Source of the DNA: Rhodocyclaceae bacterium
GTDB taxonomy: Bacteria; Pseudomonadota; Gammaproteobacteria; Burkholderiales; Usitatibacteraceae
Direction: 5' to 3'
Length of the DNA: 64,000 nt
Assembly (NCBI GenBank): GCA_020247545.1
Contig: JADCIX010000040.1
Span: 1-64,000 of the forward strand
Every line of letters begins with the position of its first letter. The stretch's first letter is position 1. Shown here one piece after another: positions 35,278-44,287 of the stretch. A program made the translations under genes and the position numbers. Below the pieces are notes generated by a model, which made no database searches, was not told the DNA's origin, and worked only from the letters and a program-made list of their open reading frames with translations.

Positions 35278-37255
35278 TAAGATCCTAATCGCCAATCGTG
35301 GCGAAATCGCCTGCCGGGTGATCCGAACCTGTAAGCGACTTAGCATCCAAACCGTGGCTGTGTACTCGGACGCAGATGCCAACGCGCAGCACGTGCTGCT
35401 GGCAGATGAAGCCATCAATATCGGTGGCCCCAGACCGGCCGACTCCTACCTCAAGGCAGAAATCATCCTGGCGGTGGCTAAACAATGTGGCGCGGAAGCG
35501 GTTCATCCGGGTTACGGTTTTCTCTCCGAAAACGAATCCTTCTCACAAGCCTGTGAAGACGCCGGTATTGCATTCATTGGTCCAACACCGGATTCAATTC
35601 AAAAAATGGGATCGAAGAGCGCTGCGAAGGCCCTGATGGAAGCCGCCGGTGTGCCGGTCGTGCCGGGGTACCATGGCGACAATCAGGATCCGACCTTCCT
35701 CGCCACACAGTCGAAGTTGATTGGCTATCCGCAACTGATTAAGGCGGTTTCCGGCGGTGGCGGTAAAGGCATGCGCTTGGTCGAAAAGGCTGAAGAGTTC
35801 GCCGCCCAACTCGACGCCGCAAAACGCGAGGCCCAAAATGCCTTCGGTGATGACGATGTGTTAATCGAGCGTTTCATTAAAGGCCCGCACCACATTGAGT
35901 TTCAAGTGTTTGGCGACACCCACGGCAACGTGGTGCATCTGTTTGAGCGTGAATGCTCGATCCAGCGCCGTCATCAAAAAATATTGGAGGAAACGCCCTC
36001 GCCATTTTTGGATCAAGTTGATGATTTGATGCGCGACACCATGGGTGCCGCCGCCGTTGCTGCGGCAAGCGCTATCAATTACCGTGGCGCTGGAACGATC
36101 GAGTTCATTGCTGGTGAAAATCGTGAGTTCTTCTTTATGGAGATGAACACGCGGTTGCAAGTAGAGCACCCGATCACCGAAATGATTACCGGCGAAGATT
36201 TGGTCGAATGGCAATTACTCGTCGCGGCCGGAGAAGAGCTGCCTCTGCACCAAAGCGAGATCATCACCGGTGGGCACGCCATTGAGGTCCGCATCTGCGC
36301 TGAGAATCCTGAGAACGATTTCCTGCCGGAAATCGGTCCGATGCATGTATTCGCGACGCCGACACTGATCGACGGCGAAGATGTTCGGCTCGATACGGGT
36401 GTGACCAGTGGGGATGAGATCAGCATCTTTTATGACCCGATGATCGCCAAACTCATTACATGGGGCGGTGACCGCCCCGAGGCCATCCGTCGTATGCAGG
36501 GCGCGTTGGCGGAGACCGAAGTCATTGGCGTCAAAACCAATCTTGGCTTTTTGCAATCGTTGTTGCACTACCCGGCCTTCCTCGCCGGCGAGACCGATAC
36601 AAGTTTCATTGCGAAACATAAAACGGCGTTGCTGCAACCCACGCCAATTGATGGCTTTGTATTGGCAGCAGCGTGCGCGGGAATATTGCACTCGGAACAA
36701 ATCGATGGCCCGCTTTCTCCTGATGTTTGGGACAACAACTCTGGTTGGCGCCTCAATACCGTCGCGTCACGTTTGATCGAATTCAATGCCAGTGGAAACG
36801 AAATTGTTTGCCATGTTGAACAAAGCCGGGAGGGCTTGCGCTTTAAACACGGCGACGCCGCATGTGATTTTGCGTGGACTGAACGCGCAGATGGCTCGTT
36901 CCACATTCGACTAGATGGTAGCGGCAAAACTTGTCGTTTTGTTCAGGCCGGCGACAACATCACCATCCTGACCGAGAGCGGACGAGTGGCGCTGACGCTG
37001 TTTGACCCCTATCACTTTGAAGGTGACACCAGCGTCAACGACGGCCGCTTAACGGCGATGATGCCCGGACGCATTGTGAAACTCATGGCCGCCGCAGGTG
37101 ACAAGGTCAGCAAAGGACAACCGCTTATCATCATGGAAGCGATGAAGATGGAGCACACCATCGTCAGTCCGCGTGATGGAGTGGTGGAACGAGTGGCGTT
37201 TCAGGTCGGAGAGATGGTTCCAGCGGATGCAGTTCTATTTGCTTTTGCTGATTAG
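35270..37255 (+). CDS. liuD: 3-methylcrotonyl-CoA carboxylase, biotin-containing (alpha) subunit
   Basis: Carboxylates its own biotin with ATP and bicarbonate, for use by LiuB. The 661-residue protein has the biotin carboxylase domain (NKILIANRGEIACRV; ATP-grasp with GGGGKGMR; FIKGPHHIE; MEMNTRLQVEHPITE), a middle linker and a C-terminal biotinyl domain with EAMKM, the biotinylated Lys being residue 626. It ends the liuB-D group. The start is overlapped by the relic frame before it. Confidence 0.95.
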   Translation: MFNKILIANRGEIACRVIRTCKRLSIQTVAVYSDADANAQHVLLADEAINIGGPRPADSYLKAEIILAVAKQCGAEAVHPGYGFLSENESFSQACEDAGIAFIGPTPDSIQKMGSKSAAKALMEAAGVPVVPGYHGDNQDPTFLATQSKLIGYPQLIKAVSGGGGKGMRLVEKAEEFAAQLDAAKREAQNAFGDDDVLIERFIKGPHHIEFQVFGDTHGNVVHLFERECSIQRRHQKILEETPSPFLDQVDDLMRDTMGAAAVAAASAINYRGAGTIEFIAGENREFFFMEMNTRLQVEHPITEMITGEDLVEWQLLVAAGEELPLHQSEIITGGHAIEVRICAENPENDFLPEIGPMHVFATPTLIDGEDVRLDTGVTSGDEISIFYDPMIAKLITWGGDRPEAIRRMQGALAETEVIGVKTNLGFLQSLLHYPAFLAGETDTSFIAKHKTALLQPTPIDGFVLAAACAGILHSEQIDGPLSPDVWDNNSGWRLNTVASRLIEFNASGNEIVCHVEQSREGLRFKHGDAACDFAWTERADGSFHIRLDGSGKTCRFVQAGDNITILTESGRVALTLFDPYHFEGDTSVNDGRLTAMMPGRIVKLMAAAGDKVSKGQPLIIMEAMKMEHTIVSPRDGVVERVAFQVGEMVPADAVLFAFAD

Positions 37256-37263
37256 CTCTGGTC

Positions 37264-37315
37264 AAAGTCAAATAAACACGGGGGTTTACAAGGCTTTTCA
37301 GCCGAAATCACCCGT
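37264..37315 (-). repeat. GACTTT-tailed stem-loop element, copy D (reverse, degenerate)
   Basis: Read on the minus strand it has ACGGGTGATTTC, GGCTGAAAAG, CCCCCGTGTTTATTT and then GACTTT, the order seen in copies A-C, but the stem has an indel. It follows liuD directly. A small hairpin GGACA-TTT-TGTCC lies beside it at 37321-37333. Confidence 0.45.
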
Positions 37316-37378
37316 CATTAGGACATTTTGTCCTTCTACAGAAAGGCATCCTGCCAAAATCGAAAATAGTCCGCAGCG

Positions 37379-37384
37379 TATAAT
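37379..37384 (+). promoter_or_regulatory. -10-like TATAAT before mmsA
   Basis: TATAAT followed by TTTCG, 28 nt before the mmsA ATG; the identical 11-mer precedes the SDR at 25882. No convincing -35 at the right spacing. A GAGGAGA ribosome site follows (37399-37405). Confidence 0.4.
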
Positions 37385-37411
37385 TTTCGAAACACTTCGA
37401 GGAGACGCTTC

Positions 37412-38944
37412 ATGGCTGCCGTACTTCAACCCAACGCGATTCCAACCGTCAAGCTTCTGATCAACGGCGCGTGGCGCAACTCAACTTCGTCCGACTGGCG
37501 AGACATCGTCAACCCGGCAACACAGGAAGTGCTGGCACGGGTGCCAATGTGCGGCGCAGACGAGATTGATGAAGCCGTCAAATCTGCGGCCGAGGCATTC
37601 AAGACTTGGAAGAACGCCCCTATCGGTCAGCGTGCCCGCATCATGCTGAAACTGCAAGAGCTGATCCGCCGCGACACGAAGAAACTGGCGGCGTGTCTCA
37701 CCGCCGAACAGGGCAAGACATTGCCCGACGCAGAAGGCGACGTGTTTCGTGGCCTTGAAGTCGTCGAGCACGCTGCGGGCATCGGCACATTGTCGCTGGG
37801 CGAGATGGCAGAGAACGTCGCCACGGGGGTCGATACCTACTTCATCCGCCAGCCGATTGGGGTTTGCGCGGGCATCACGCCGTTTAATTTTCCGGCGATG
37901 ATTCCGTTGTGGATGTTCCCGATGGCGATTGTCACTGGCAACACTTTTGTGCTGAAGCCATCTGAGCAGGATCCGATGACCACCGTTTTACTCGCGGAAC
38001 TGGCGATGGAAGCGGGTGTGCCGGCCGGCGTATTGAATGTCGTGCACGGCGGCAAGGAGGCGGTGGATCGTCTGTGTACCCATCCCACGGTGAAGGCAGT
38101 TTCGTTTGTCGGTTCATGTCACGTCGGAGAACATGTTTATAACTTGGCATCAACCCACGGCAAACGCGCGCAGTGCATGATGGGTGCGAAAAACCACGCT
38201 ATCGTCATGCCCGACGCGAGCAAAGACCAAGCCCTAAACGCACTGGTGGGCGCGGCGTTCGGTGCGGCTGGACAACGTTGCATGGCGACCTCGGTCGCGG
38301 TGCTGGTTGGCGAGGCCAATAACTGGATTCCCGATATTGTCGAAAAAGCAAAGTCACTAAAGGTCAATGCCGGTGTGATTGCGGGAACAGACGTCGGTCC
38401 GGTGATTTCCAAACAAGCCAAAGCGCGCATCGAAGGCTTGATCGCCAAGGGCGCGGCGGAAGGCTGCAAGATTGATCTTGATGGTCGCAACGTTAAGGTT
38501 GATGGCTACCCCAACGGTAATTTCATTGCACCAACGGTGATTTCCGGCGTGAAGCCGCACCACACCGTGTACACCGAAGAGATTTTCGGGCCGGTGCTGG
38601 TGATCGTCTCGGTCGATACGCTTGACGAAGCGATCGCACTGACCAACGCCAACCCCTATGGCAACGGCACTGGCATCTTCACGCAGTCAGGCGCGGTAGC
38701 GCGCAAGTTTCAAAATGAAATCGATGTCGGCCAGGTCGGAATAAACGTACCGATCCCGGTGCCGGTCCCTTACTTCAGCTTCACCGGTTCACGCGGCTCA
38801 AAGCTCGGGGATTTGGGTCCGTATGGCAAACAGGCCGTGCACTTTTATACGCAGGTGAAGACCGTGACGGCAAGATGGTTTGATGATGCGGCTGTGAATG
38901 GTGGCAACAGCGGTGGTGTGAATACGACGATAAGTTTGAAGTAA
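37412..38944 (+). CDS. mmsA: Methylmalonate-semialdehyde dehydrogenase (CoA-acylating)
   Basis: Converts methylmalonate semialdehyde to propionyl-CoA (valine degradation) and malonate semialdehyde to acetyl-CoA. The 510-residue aldehyde dehydrogenase has the MmsA marks [29 protein letters not shown] and catalytic Cys290 in AGQRCMA. A good ribosome site, GAGGAGA, sits 7 nt before the ATG. It leads the valine part of the catabolic run. Confidence 0.95.
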   Translation: MAAVLQPNAIPTVKLLINGAWRNSTSSDWRDIVNPATQEVLARVPMCGADEIDEAVKSAAEAFKTWKNAPIGQRARIMLKLQELIRRDTKKLAACLTAEQGKTLPDAEGDVFRGLEVVEHAAGIGTLSLGEMAENVATGVDTYFIRQPIGVCAGITPFNFPAMIPLWMFPMAIVTGNTFVLKPSEQDPMTTVLLAELAMEAGVPAGVLNVVHGGKEAVDRLCTHPTVKAVSFVGSCHVGEHVYNLASTHGKRAQCMMGAKNHAIVMPDASKDQALNALVGAAFGAAGQRCMATSVAVLVGEANNWIPDIVEKAKSLKVNAGVIAGTDVGPVISKQAKARIEGLIAKGAAEGCKIDLDGRNVKVDGYPNGNFIAPTVISGVKPHHTVYTEEIFGPVLVIVSVDTLDEAIALTNANPYGNGTGIFTQSGAVARKFQNEIDVGQVGINVPIPVPVPYFSFTGSRGSKLGDLGPYGKQAVHFYTQVKTVTARWFDDAAVNGGNSGGVNTTISLK

Positions 38945-39232
38945 ATGAAGAGTCGCTTCTCCGCGTCGCTTGGCTTTGGATTTGCGCTGGTCTTGGTGAT
39001 CGTTGGTCTAGGCACATTTGCAACGAACCAACCGCTCTCGCCCTATAGCCGTGGCGGTTGGATCGATGGACTATTGATGGCATTGTTTTCAGAAAAATGG
39101 GGACGAATCGCCAAGAGCACGTTCTTTTTGGTTTGTGCATATGTCGTCTGGCATTTTTCGTGGCGGGAATGGAAGCAGGCTGGCAAGAAATCGAATGACA
39201 GTTCGAAGACGAGCGCCTCAGAAATTGCTTAA
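38945..39232 (+). CDS. Small membrane protein, function unknown
   Basis: A 95-residue protein whose ATG follows the mmsA stop directly. Two hydrophobic segments (about 8-27 and 58-75) flank a loop with the aromatic/glycine stretch PLSPYSRGGW, and the tail is Lys/Ser-rich. No family recognised; position and membrane composition support it as a real operon gene. Confidence 0.55.
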   Translation: MKSRFSASLGFGFALVLVIVGLGTFATNQPLSPYSRGGWIDGLLMALFSEKWGRIAKSTFFLVCAYVVWHFSWREWKQAGKKSNDSSKTSASEIA

Positions 39233-39334
39233 TTTCGAGCAACTCATTTGGCAAGTTCGGGCGCGCGAGCACAGACAGTACAAGTCGTACGGCAAGCGAG
39301 CGCAACGCAGTATTGCGACGAAAGTGAGCGATTT

Positions 39335-40219
39335 ATGAGGATAGGGTTCATTGGTCTGGGGAATATGGGTAATCCGATGGTTCGGAATCTCCTCAAGCAT
39401 GGCCATACGCTAAAAGTGTTCGACATCGTTCCTGCGTTGGTCAAACCGCTCGCCGATCTTGGCTGTGAAACTGCAACCTCGGCCGGCAAGTGCGCACAAG
39501 AAGTGGATGTCGTCATCACCATGCTGCCCTCCTCGCCACATGTACGCCGGGTGTATCAGGAAGCACACGGCGTGCTCGCATCCGCCGCGCCGAACACATT
39601 ACTGATTGACTCATCAACGATCGACCCCCACACCTCTCGCGACGTGGCGATGGACGCGATGGGCAAAGGTTTGGCGATGATTGACGCGCCGGTTTCAGGC
39701 GGAACGGGCGGTGCAGAAGCCGGCACACTCACCTTCATGGTTGGTGGCACTGCGGAAAACTTTGCACGCGCAAAACCTGTTCTCGAAGGGATGGGAAAGA
39801 ACATCGTTCACTGCGGTGATGCCGGGAACGGTCAGGTTGCGAAGATCTGCAACAACATGATGCTGGCCATCGAGATGATCGCCACGGCTGAAGGTATGGC
39901 ATTGGCAACCAAGCTCGGTATGGATGCGAACGTGTTTGCCAGCATCGCGAATACCTCGAGTGGACGCTGCTGGTCGTCCGATACCTACAACCCCTTCCCC
40001 GGCGTGGTGCCGGCGGCACCAGCGAATCGCGGCTACAGCGGTGGGTTTGGCTCGGACTTAATGCTGAAGGATTTGACATTGGTAACAGAGGCGGCGAAGG
40101 CCGCCAAGCAACCTGTCATGCTCGGCGCGGCCGCCCAGCAGCTCTACCAAATGCATTCGACGATGGGCAATGGCGCATTGGATTTTTCAAGCATCATTAA
40201 GTTATACAAGAAAGACTAA
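39335..40219 (+). CDS. mmsB: 3-hydroxyisobutyrate dehydrogenase
   Basis: NAD-dependent oxidation of 3-hydroxyisobutyrate to methylmalonate semialdehyde, the substrate of MmsA. The 294-residue protein has the GFIGLGNMGNPM nucleotide site, the substrate motif DAPVSGGTGGAEAGTL and the catalytic Lys in GNGQVAKICNN. I start at the ATG at 39335, where the conserved sequence begins; the frame is open further upstream without similarity. Confidence 0.94.
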   Translation: MRIGFIGLGNMGNPMVRNLLKHGHTLKVFDIVPALVKPLADLGCETATSAGKCAQEVDVVITMLPSSPHVRRVYQEAHGVLASAAPNTLLIDSSTIDPHTSRDVAMDAMGKGLAMIDAPVSGGTGGAEAGTLTFMVGGTAENFARAKPVLEGMGKNIVHCGDAGNGQVAKICNNMMLAIEMIATAEGMALATKLGMDANVFASIANTSSGRCWSSDTYNPFPGVVPAAPANRGYSGGFGSDLMLKDLTLVTEAAKAAKQPVMLGAAAQQLYQMHSTMGNGALDFSSIIKLYKKD

Positions 40220-40228
40220 TTTTTTCAC

Positions 40229-40326
40229 TTTCATCCCGAATGCAATGAGGGATCTCATCCCGTCGATGTACGTTGGTGTTTCCAGATGAGATTCCTCCGC
40301 TCCGCTGCGCTTCGGTCGGAATGACA
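40229..40326. repeat. Palindromic interspersed element, copy 2
   Basis: TTTCATCCCGAA at the left and TCGGAATGAC at the right are the outer arms; GGATCTCATC (40250) and GATGAGATTCC (40285) are the inner ones. Same plan as 26698-26810. It lies between mmsB and the enoyl-CoA hydratase and ends 15 nt before the next ATG. Confidence 0.75.
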
Positions 40327-40340
40327 AAAGGGAACGACGA

Positions 40341-41120
40341 ATGATTGAGACAAAGATCGTCGGCCACACCTGCGTGGTCACACTAAACAACCCTCCCGCC
40401 AACACTTGGACGCCTGAATCACTCAGCGAACTGAAAGACCTCGCGCACAAACTCGAAGCCGATGACAACATCTACGCCGCCGTGTTAACCGGCAAAGGTG
40501 AGAAATTCTTCTCGGCCGGTGCAGACTTGAACCGTTTCCAAGGCGGTGATGAAAAGAACATCATGGCGGCGCGCCACTTCATCCATACCTTTGGCGCAGC
40601 TTTTGAGGTTTGGATGAATGCCCGGTTTGTCACCATTGCTGCGATCAACGGCTACTGCATGGGCGGTGGGCTCGAAGGTGCGCTGGCGTGCGACATTCGT
40701 ATTGCCGAGACCCACGCGCAGATGGCGATGCCCGAACCTGCGGTCGGCTTGCTGCCCGGCGGCTGCGGCACACAAAACCTGCCCTGGCTGGTGGGGGAAG
40801 GCTGGGCCAAACGGATGATCCTTACCAACGAACGCGTGAACGCGGAAACTGCGTTACGTATCGGGTTGGTTGAAGAAGTGGTGGAGAAAGGCGCGTCGTT
40901 AGATGCCGCGATGAAGATGGCGGAGCGCGTCGCCGGCCTATCGCCAAAATCAGTTTCGTTTTGTAAGTCGCTTATTCACAACGCACGTAATGGTGTGCCT
41001 CGCACCGCAGGGCTGGCGTTGGAGCGTGAGCGGTTCATGGATCTGTTCACGTTTGAAGACCAGCAGGAAGGCGTGAATGCATTTCTAGAAAAGCGCAAAC
41101 CCAACTGGAAAAACAAGTAA
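40341..41120 (+). CDS. Enoyl-CoA hydratase/isomerase family protein
   Basis: A 259-residue crotonase-fold enzyme with the oxyanion-hole segments FFSAGADLN and NGYCMGGGLEGALACD and a Glu in PEPAVGLLPGGCG. In this place, hydration of methacrylyl-CoA (valine) or tiglyl-CoA (isoleucine) is the likely reaction; other short enoyl-CoAs are possible. Confidence 0.85.
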   Translation: MIETKIVGHTCVVTLNNPPANTWTPESLSELKDLAHKLEADDNIYAAVLTGKGEKFFSAGADLNRFQGGDEKNIMAARHFIHTFGAAFEVWMNARFVTIAAINGYCMGGGLEGALACDIRIAETHAQMAMPEPAVGLLPGGCGTQNLPWLVGEGWAKRMILTNERVNAETALRIGLVEEVVEKGASLDAAMKMAERVAGLSPKSVSFCKSLIHNARNGVPRTAGLALERERFMDLFTFEDQQEGVNAFLEKRKPNWKNK

Positions 41121-41133
41121 ACCCTACCATCCA

Positions 41134-41184
41134 CGGGCATTTTCAGGCATAAGTGGCTGAAAATGCCGACAAATAAACGACTTT
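41134..41184 (+). repeat. GACTTT-tailed stem-loop element, copy B
   Basis: GGCATTTTCAG (41136) and CTGAAAATGCC (41157) form a perfect 11-bp stem with a 10-nt loop, followed by AAATAAACGACTTT. It fills the gap between the hydratase and the hydrolase genes. Confidence 0.7.
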
Positions 41185-41196
41185 CGTTTTCAATTC

Positions 41197-42318
41197 ATGT
41201 ATCACTCACCCAACGACGAAATCCTCGTCGAGGTCCGAAACCACGTCGCACACCTCATGCTGAATCGCCCGCAGGCGCTTAATGCACTCTCTCTCGGGAT
41301 GCTGCATCGATTGCGTGAACTGTTTGATCAATGGGCGCACGACGCAAACGTTTATGCCGTTGTTGCAAGCGGCAGTGGCGAAAAAGCCTTCTGCGCGGGC
41401 GGCGATGTGCGCGGCCTCTACAACAGCATCACCGGCCTCGGCCCACGTGTGCATGAAGAATTCTTCATCACCGAATACACACTCAACTACCAGTTGCATC
41501 GGTTTTTGAAGTCGACCGGCAAACCCTACATCGCAATGATGGATGGCATCGTCATGGGCGGCGGCATGGGTATTTCACAGGGTGCCACGTTTCGTATCGT
41601 CGGTGACCGAACCAAGATGGCCATGCCCGAAACCAAAATTGGTTTGTTCCCGGATGTTGCCGGCACCTACTTTTTGTCGCGCGCCACCGGCGCGATGGGA
41701 CTTTATTTGGGGCTGACATCCAATGTGATCAGCGGTGCGGACGCGGTGGCGGCAAAACTTGCAGATACATACATGACGGTTGGTGCTCAACAAGCGTTTT
41801 TCCAGCAGCTGGATGAAGTGAGTTGGGGTGCCGCGCCGTTGAACGATGTTGTTCGATTGGTCACCGCCCACGCAACAACGGCCCCTGCATCCAATCTCGC
41901 CGCGTTAAGCCATACGATAGAAAAACACTTTGTGGGAAAACACAATGTGCAGGACATCATCGCTTCACTCTTGGCCGAAACTGAACCGACGGGGTCGGAT
42001 TGGGCGCAGAAAACAGCGGCAGATTTGTTGAAGCGTTCGCCGACGCTGATGGAAGTTACCAAGCAGCAACTTGAGGCCGGGCTTAAACTATCCGTGGCCG
42101 ATTGTTTGCGGCTTGAACTCGGCATGATGTACCGCGCCTTTGAACACCCGGATGTGGTCGAAGGTATTCGAGCACTGGCAATCGACAAAGACAATCAGCC
42201 GCGTTGGTGTCCTGCCACGCTGGCCGAGGTTAGGGGTGATGTGGTGGAATCATTCTTTGCCCCGCGTTGGTCGCCGGCCGAACACCCATTGCTAAAACTC
42301 GAAGAGCAGTTTGGATAA
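41197..42318 (+). CDS. 3-hydroxyisobutyryl-CoA hydrolase
   Basis: Frees 3-hydroxyisobutyrate from CoA in valine degradation, supplying MmsB. The 373-residue length and the motifs FCAGGDVRGLY, MDGIVMGGGMGIS and MPETKIGLFPDVAG are those of the HIBCH branch of the crotonase family, with the catalytic Glu in PETKIG. Stop and next start are 3 nt apart from the FAH gene, so cotranscribed. Confidence 0.92.
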   Translation: MYHSPNDEILVEVRNHVAHLMLNRPQALNALSLGMLHRLRELFDQWAHDANVYAVVASGSGEKAFCAGGDVRGLYNSITGLGPRVHEEFFITEYTLNYQLHRFLKSTGKPYIAMMDGIVMGGGMGISQGATFRIVGDRTKMAMPETKIGLFPDVAGTYFLSRATGAMGLYLGLTSNVISGADAVAAKLADTYMTVGAQQAFFQQLDEVSWGAAPLNDVVRLVTAHATTAPASNLAALSHTIEKHFVGKHNVQDIIASLLAETEPTGSDWAQKTAADLLKRSPTLMEVTKQQLEAGLKLSVADCLRLELGMMYRAFEHPDVVEGIRALAIDKDNQPRWCPATLAEVRGDVVESFFAPRWSPAEHPLLKLEEQFG

Positions 42319-42321
42319 GCC

Positions 42322-43227
42322 ATGAAACTTGTCACCTTTCAGATGCTCGGTACTCATGAACTCAGAACCGGGATCTGGCTGAGTAAATACGAGGTGATCG
42401 ACGTGGCCGCCGAAGCCGCCGCGCGCCAGTCGCCACTCAATCTAACAACGATGCTCGACATCATCGATGGAGGCGCAGCAACGTTGGCTCTTCTCGCCGA
42501 AATCAGTAGCGCGCCCAAGACAACACCAATACTATTGAACAGCGCGTTGTTAAAGGCACCCATTCCGCGGCCGCGCAAGAACGTGTTCTGTGTCGGCTGG
42601 AACTACCTCGACCACTTTTCCGAAGGTGCCGCGTCGATGCAAGACTCTCGCGAGTTGCCGCATTGGCCGGTATTTTTCTCAAAGGCACCAACGGCGGTGA
42701 CGGGGCCCTATGACGCCATTCCATTTGATGCCAATGTCTCGACCCAACTGGATTGGGAAGTAGAGTTGGGTGTGGTATTGGGCAAGGCCGGCAAAAACAT
42801 TGCTGAAGCCGATGCAATGTCGCACGTGTTTGGTTACACCGTCATCAACGACGTCACGTGGCGCGATATTCAGCGTCGCCACGGCGGGCAATGGGACAAG
42901 GGAAAATCATTGGACGGCACCTGCCCGATGGGGCCGTGTATCGTCACGGCCGATGCGCTCGACCCTGCGGATCTTAGAGTCGAGTGCCGTGTTTCCAATG
43001 TCGTCAAACAACAATCGAGCACCAAACATCTCTTTTTCAAGATCCCGCGCCTTATCCATGATCTTTCGCTCGGGCAAACTCTTGAACCTGGCGATGTCAT
43101 TTCAACCGGAACGCCGGAAGGTGTGGGTTTTGCCCGCAAGCCGCCCGAATGGATGCGGCCAGGGGACCTGCTGGAAACTGAAATTCAAGGTATTGGTGTG
43201 ATGCGAAACCCGATCGGCGAGATGTGA
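42322..43227 (+). CDS. Fumarylacetoacetate hydrolase-family protein
   Basis: A 301-residue member of the FAH superfamily, metal-dependent enzymes that cleave or decarboxylate 2-oxo acids. The metal ligands are seen in DWEVELGVVLG, with downstream VINDVTWRD and STGTPEGVGF. The true substrate is not deducible; homologues act on acylpyruvates or oxaloacetate. Its end overlaps the CHASE2 gene start by ATGA. Confidence 0.85.
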   Translation: MKLVTFQMLGTHELRTGIWLSKYEVIDVAAEAAARQSPLNLTTMLDIIDGGAATLALLAEISSAPKTTPILLNSALLKAPIPRPRKNVFCVGWNYLDHFSEGAASMQDSRELPHWPVFFSKAPTAVTGPYDAIPFDANVSTQLDWEVELGVVLGKAGKNIAEADAMSHVFGYTVINDVTWRDIQRRHGGQWDKGKSLDGTCPMGPCIVTADALDPADLRVECRVSNVVKQQSSTKHLFFKIPRLIHDLSLGQTLEPGDVISTGTPEGVGFARKPPEWMRPGDLLETEIQGIGVMRNPIGEM

Positions 43228-44072
43228 TGATGATGCTAATTACTACAAGAATCTTGCGCAATATTGTCGTGATGTTGTTGCTGGCCGTGCCGCTTACGGT
43301 CACTGCTCAATCGCCCTTCGCGCTAGTGATGATTGATGAAGCGAGTGAGGCAAAGTACGGCGGTTTCCCTGTTGATCGTGCATTAACAGCGCAGGTGATC
43401 GATAAACTTGCCGCCGCGGGTGTGCGTGGCGTAGTGCTGAAGTTTTTTTATGATGCACCTAGTAATACGGCAAGCGATGTCGCGTTAGCGAGCGCCATGA
43501 GCAAAACGAAAGTTATTTTGCAAGCACGCATCGACGACAGCGAAGCCAAACCCAATCGCTTGCCCGATCGATTTGCAATCACCGTACCAGTTGGCCCAGT
43601 TGCGGTAAGCGGTGTATCCGGGTGGCTGCCGCTACCGATACTTAGCAATCGCGCCCACAACGTCGGTTTTGTCGATATCACCAGCGCCGACCGCGTCCCT
43701 GCTTTTGAACGACTGGCTGAACGCAGCTACCCTTCTCTTACTGTCGCCGCAATTTCATTGGCGCTGGGTGACCCCGTGCTTAACATCGTGCCGGGAAAAC
43801 AACTGCGACTCGGCGGGAAATCGATCTCTCTTGATGCTCAGAGCCAGATCACATTGTCTGCCAGTACATTTCGTGGAGCTGACAATACTGCGTACTTCTC
43901 ATTTGCTGATGTGGTTGAAGGCAAAACCTCCCTATCCGCATTACACGGCAAGGTCGTGGTCATTGGTTATCACGGCAATCAGATGCCGACCGTTCGTACC
44001 AATGCCGGTGCGATAAAGCTACATCAGGCCTTCTGGCTAGGGTTAAACGATGCTTGGAAGCAGATTCAGTAG
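43224..44072 (+). CDS. Secreted stand-alone CHASE2-like sensor domain protein
   Basis: A 282-residue protein that is essentially a signal peptide (about 1-29, ending near TAQ) plus a CHASE2-like domain: LVMIDEASEAKYGGFPVDR, LAAAGVRGVVLKFFYD, a central HNVGFVDI, the YPSLTVAAISLALG helix and the closing LHGKVVVIGY. CHASE2 is normally the extracellular part of membrane kinases or cyclases. Here there is no output domain and no second membrane span, so it should be a free periplasmic protein. Four ATGs in a row (43224-43235) leave the start open. Confidence 0.7.
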   Translation: MMMMLITTRILRNIVVMLLLAVPLTVTAQSPFALVMIDEASEAKYGGFPVDRALTAQVIDKLAAAGVRGVVLKFFYDAPSNTASDVALASAMSKTKVILQARIDDSEAKPNRLPDRFAITVPVGPVAVSGVSGWLPLPILSNRAHNVGFVDITSADRVPAFERLAERSYPSLTVAAISLALGDPVLNIVPGKQLRLGGKSISLDAQSQITLSASTFRGADNTAYFSFADVVEGKTSLSALHGKVVVIGYHGNQMPTVRTNAGAIKLHQAFWLGLNDAWKQIQ

Positions 44073-44287
44073 ATTGCCTCCAAGCTGCGGGCGGCCGACC
44101 GAAGCTCAAGGCGATACCTTGTAGCAGGCGTCGGCAGCATTGTTCGACTCAGTAAACTGACGAAAATGCTGCGCAAAGTTTATCAGCCGGCGTGGTTGAA
44201 GCAAAAATCTGAACCTTCCCGACCCGCCTGCTGCTGCGAAGTACGCGACCTCTGAACGATTAGCAAACTCGAATGATCATCGTATGT

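Noticed and set aside
35125-37255. Recent tandem duplication of the liuD start
   Set aside because: The two starts differ at most third codon positions while encoding the same residues, so the copies are old and diverged.
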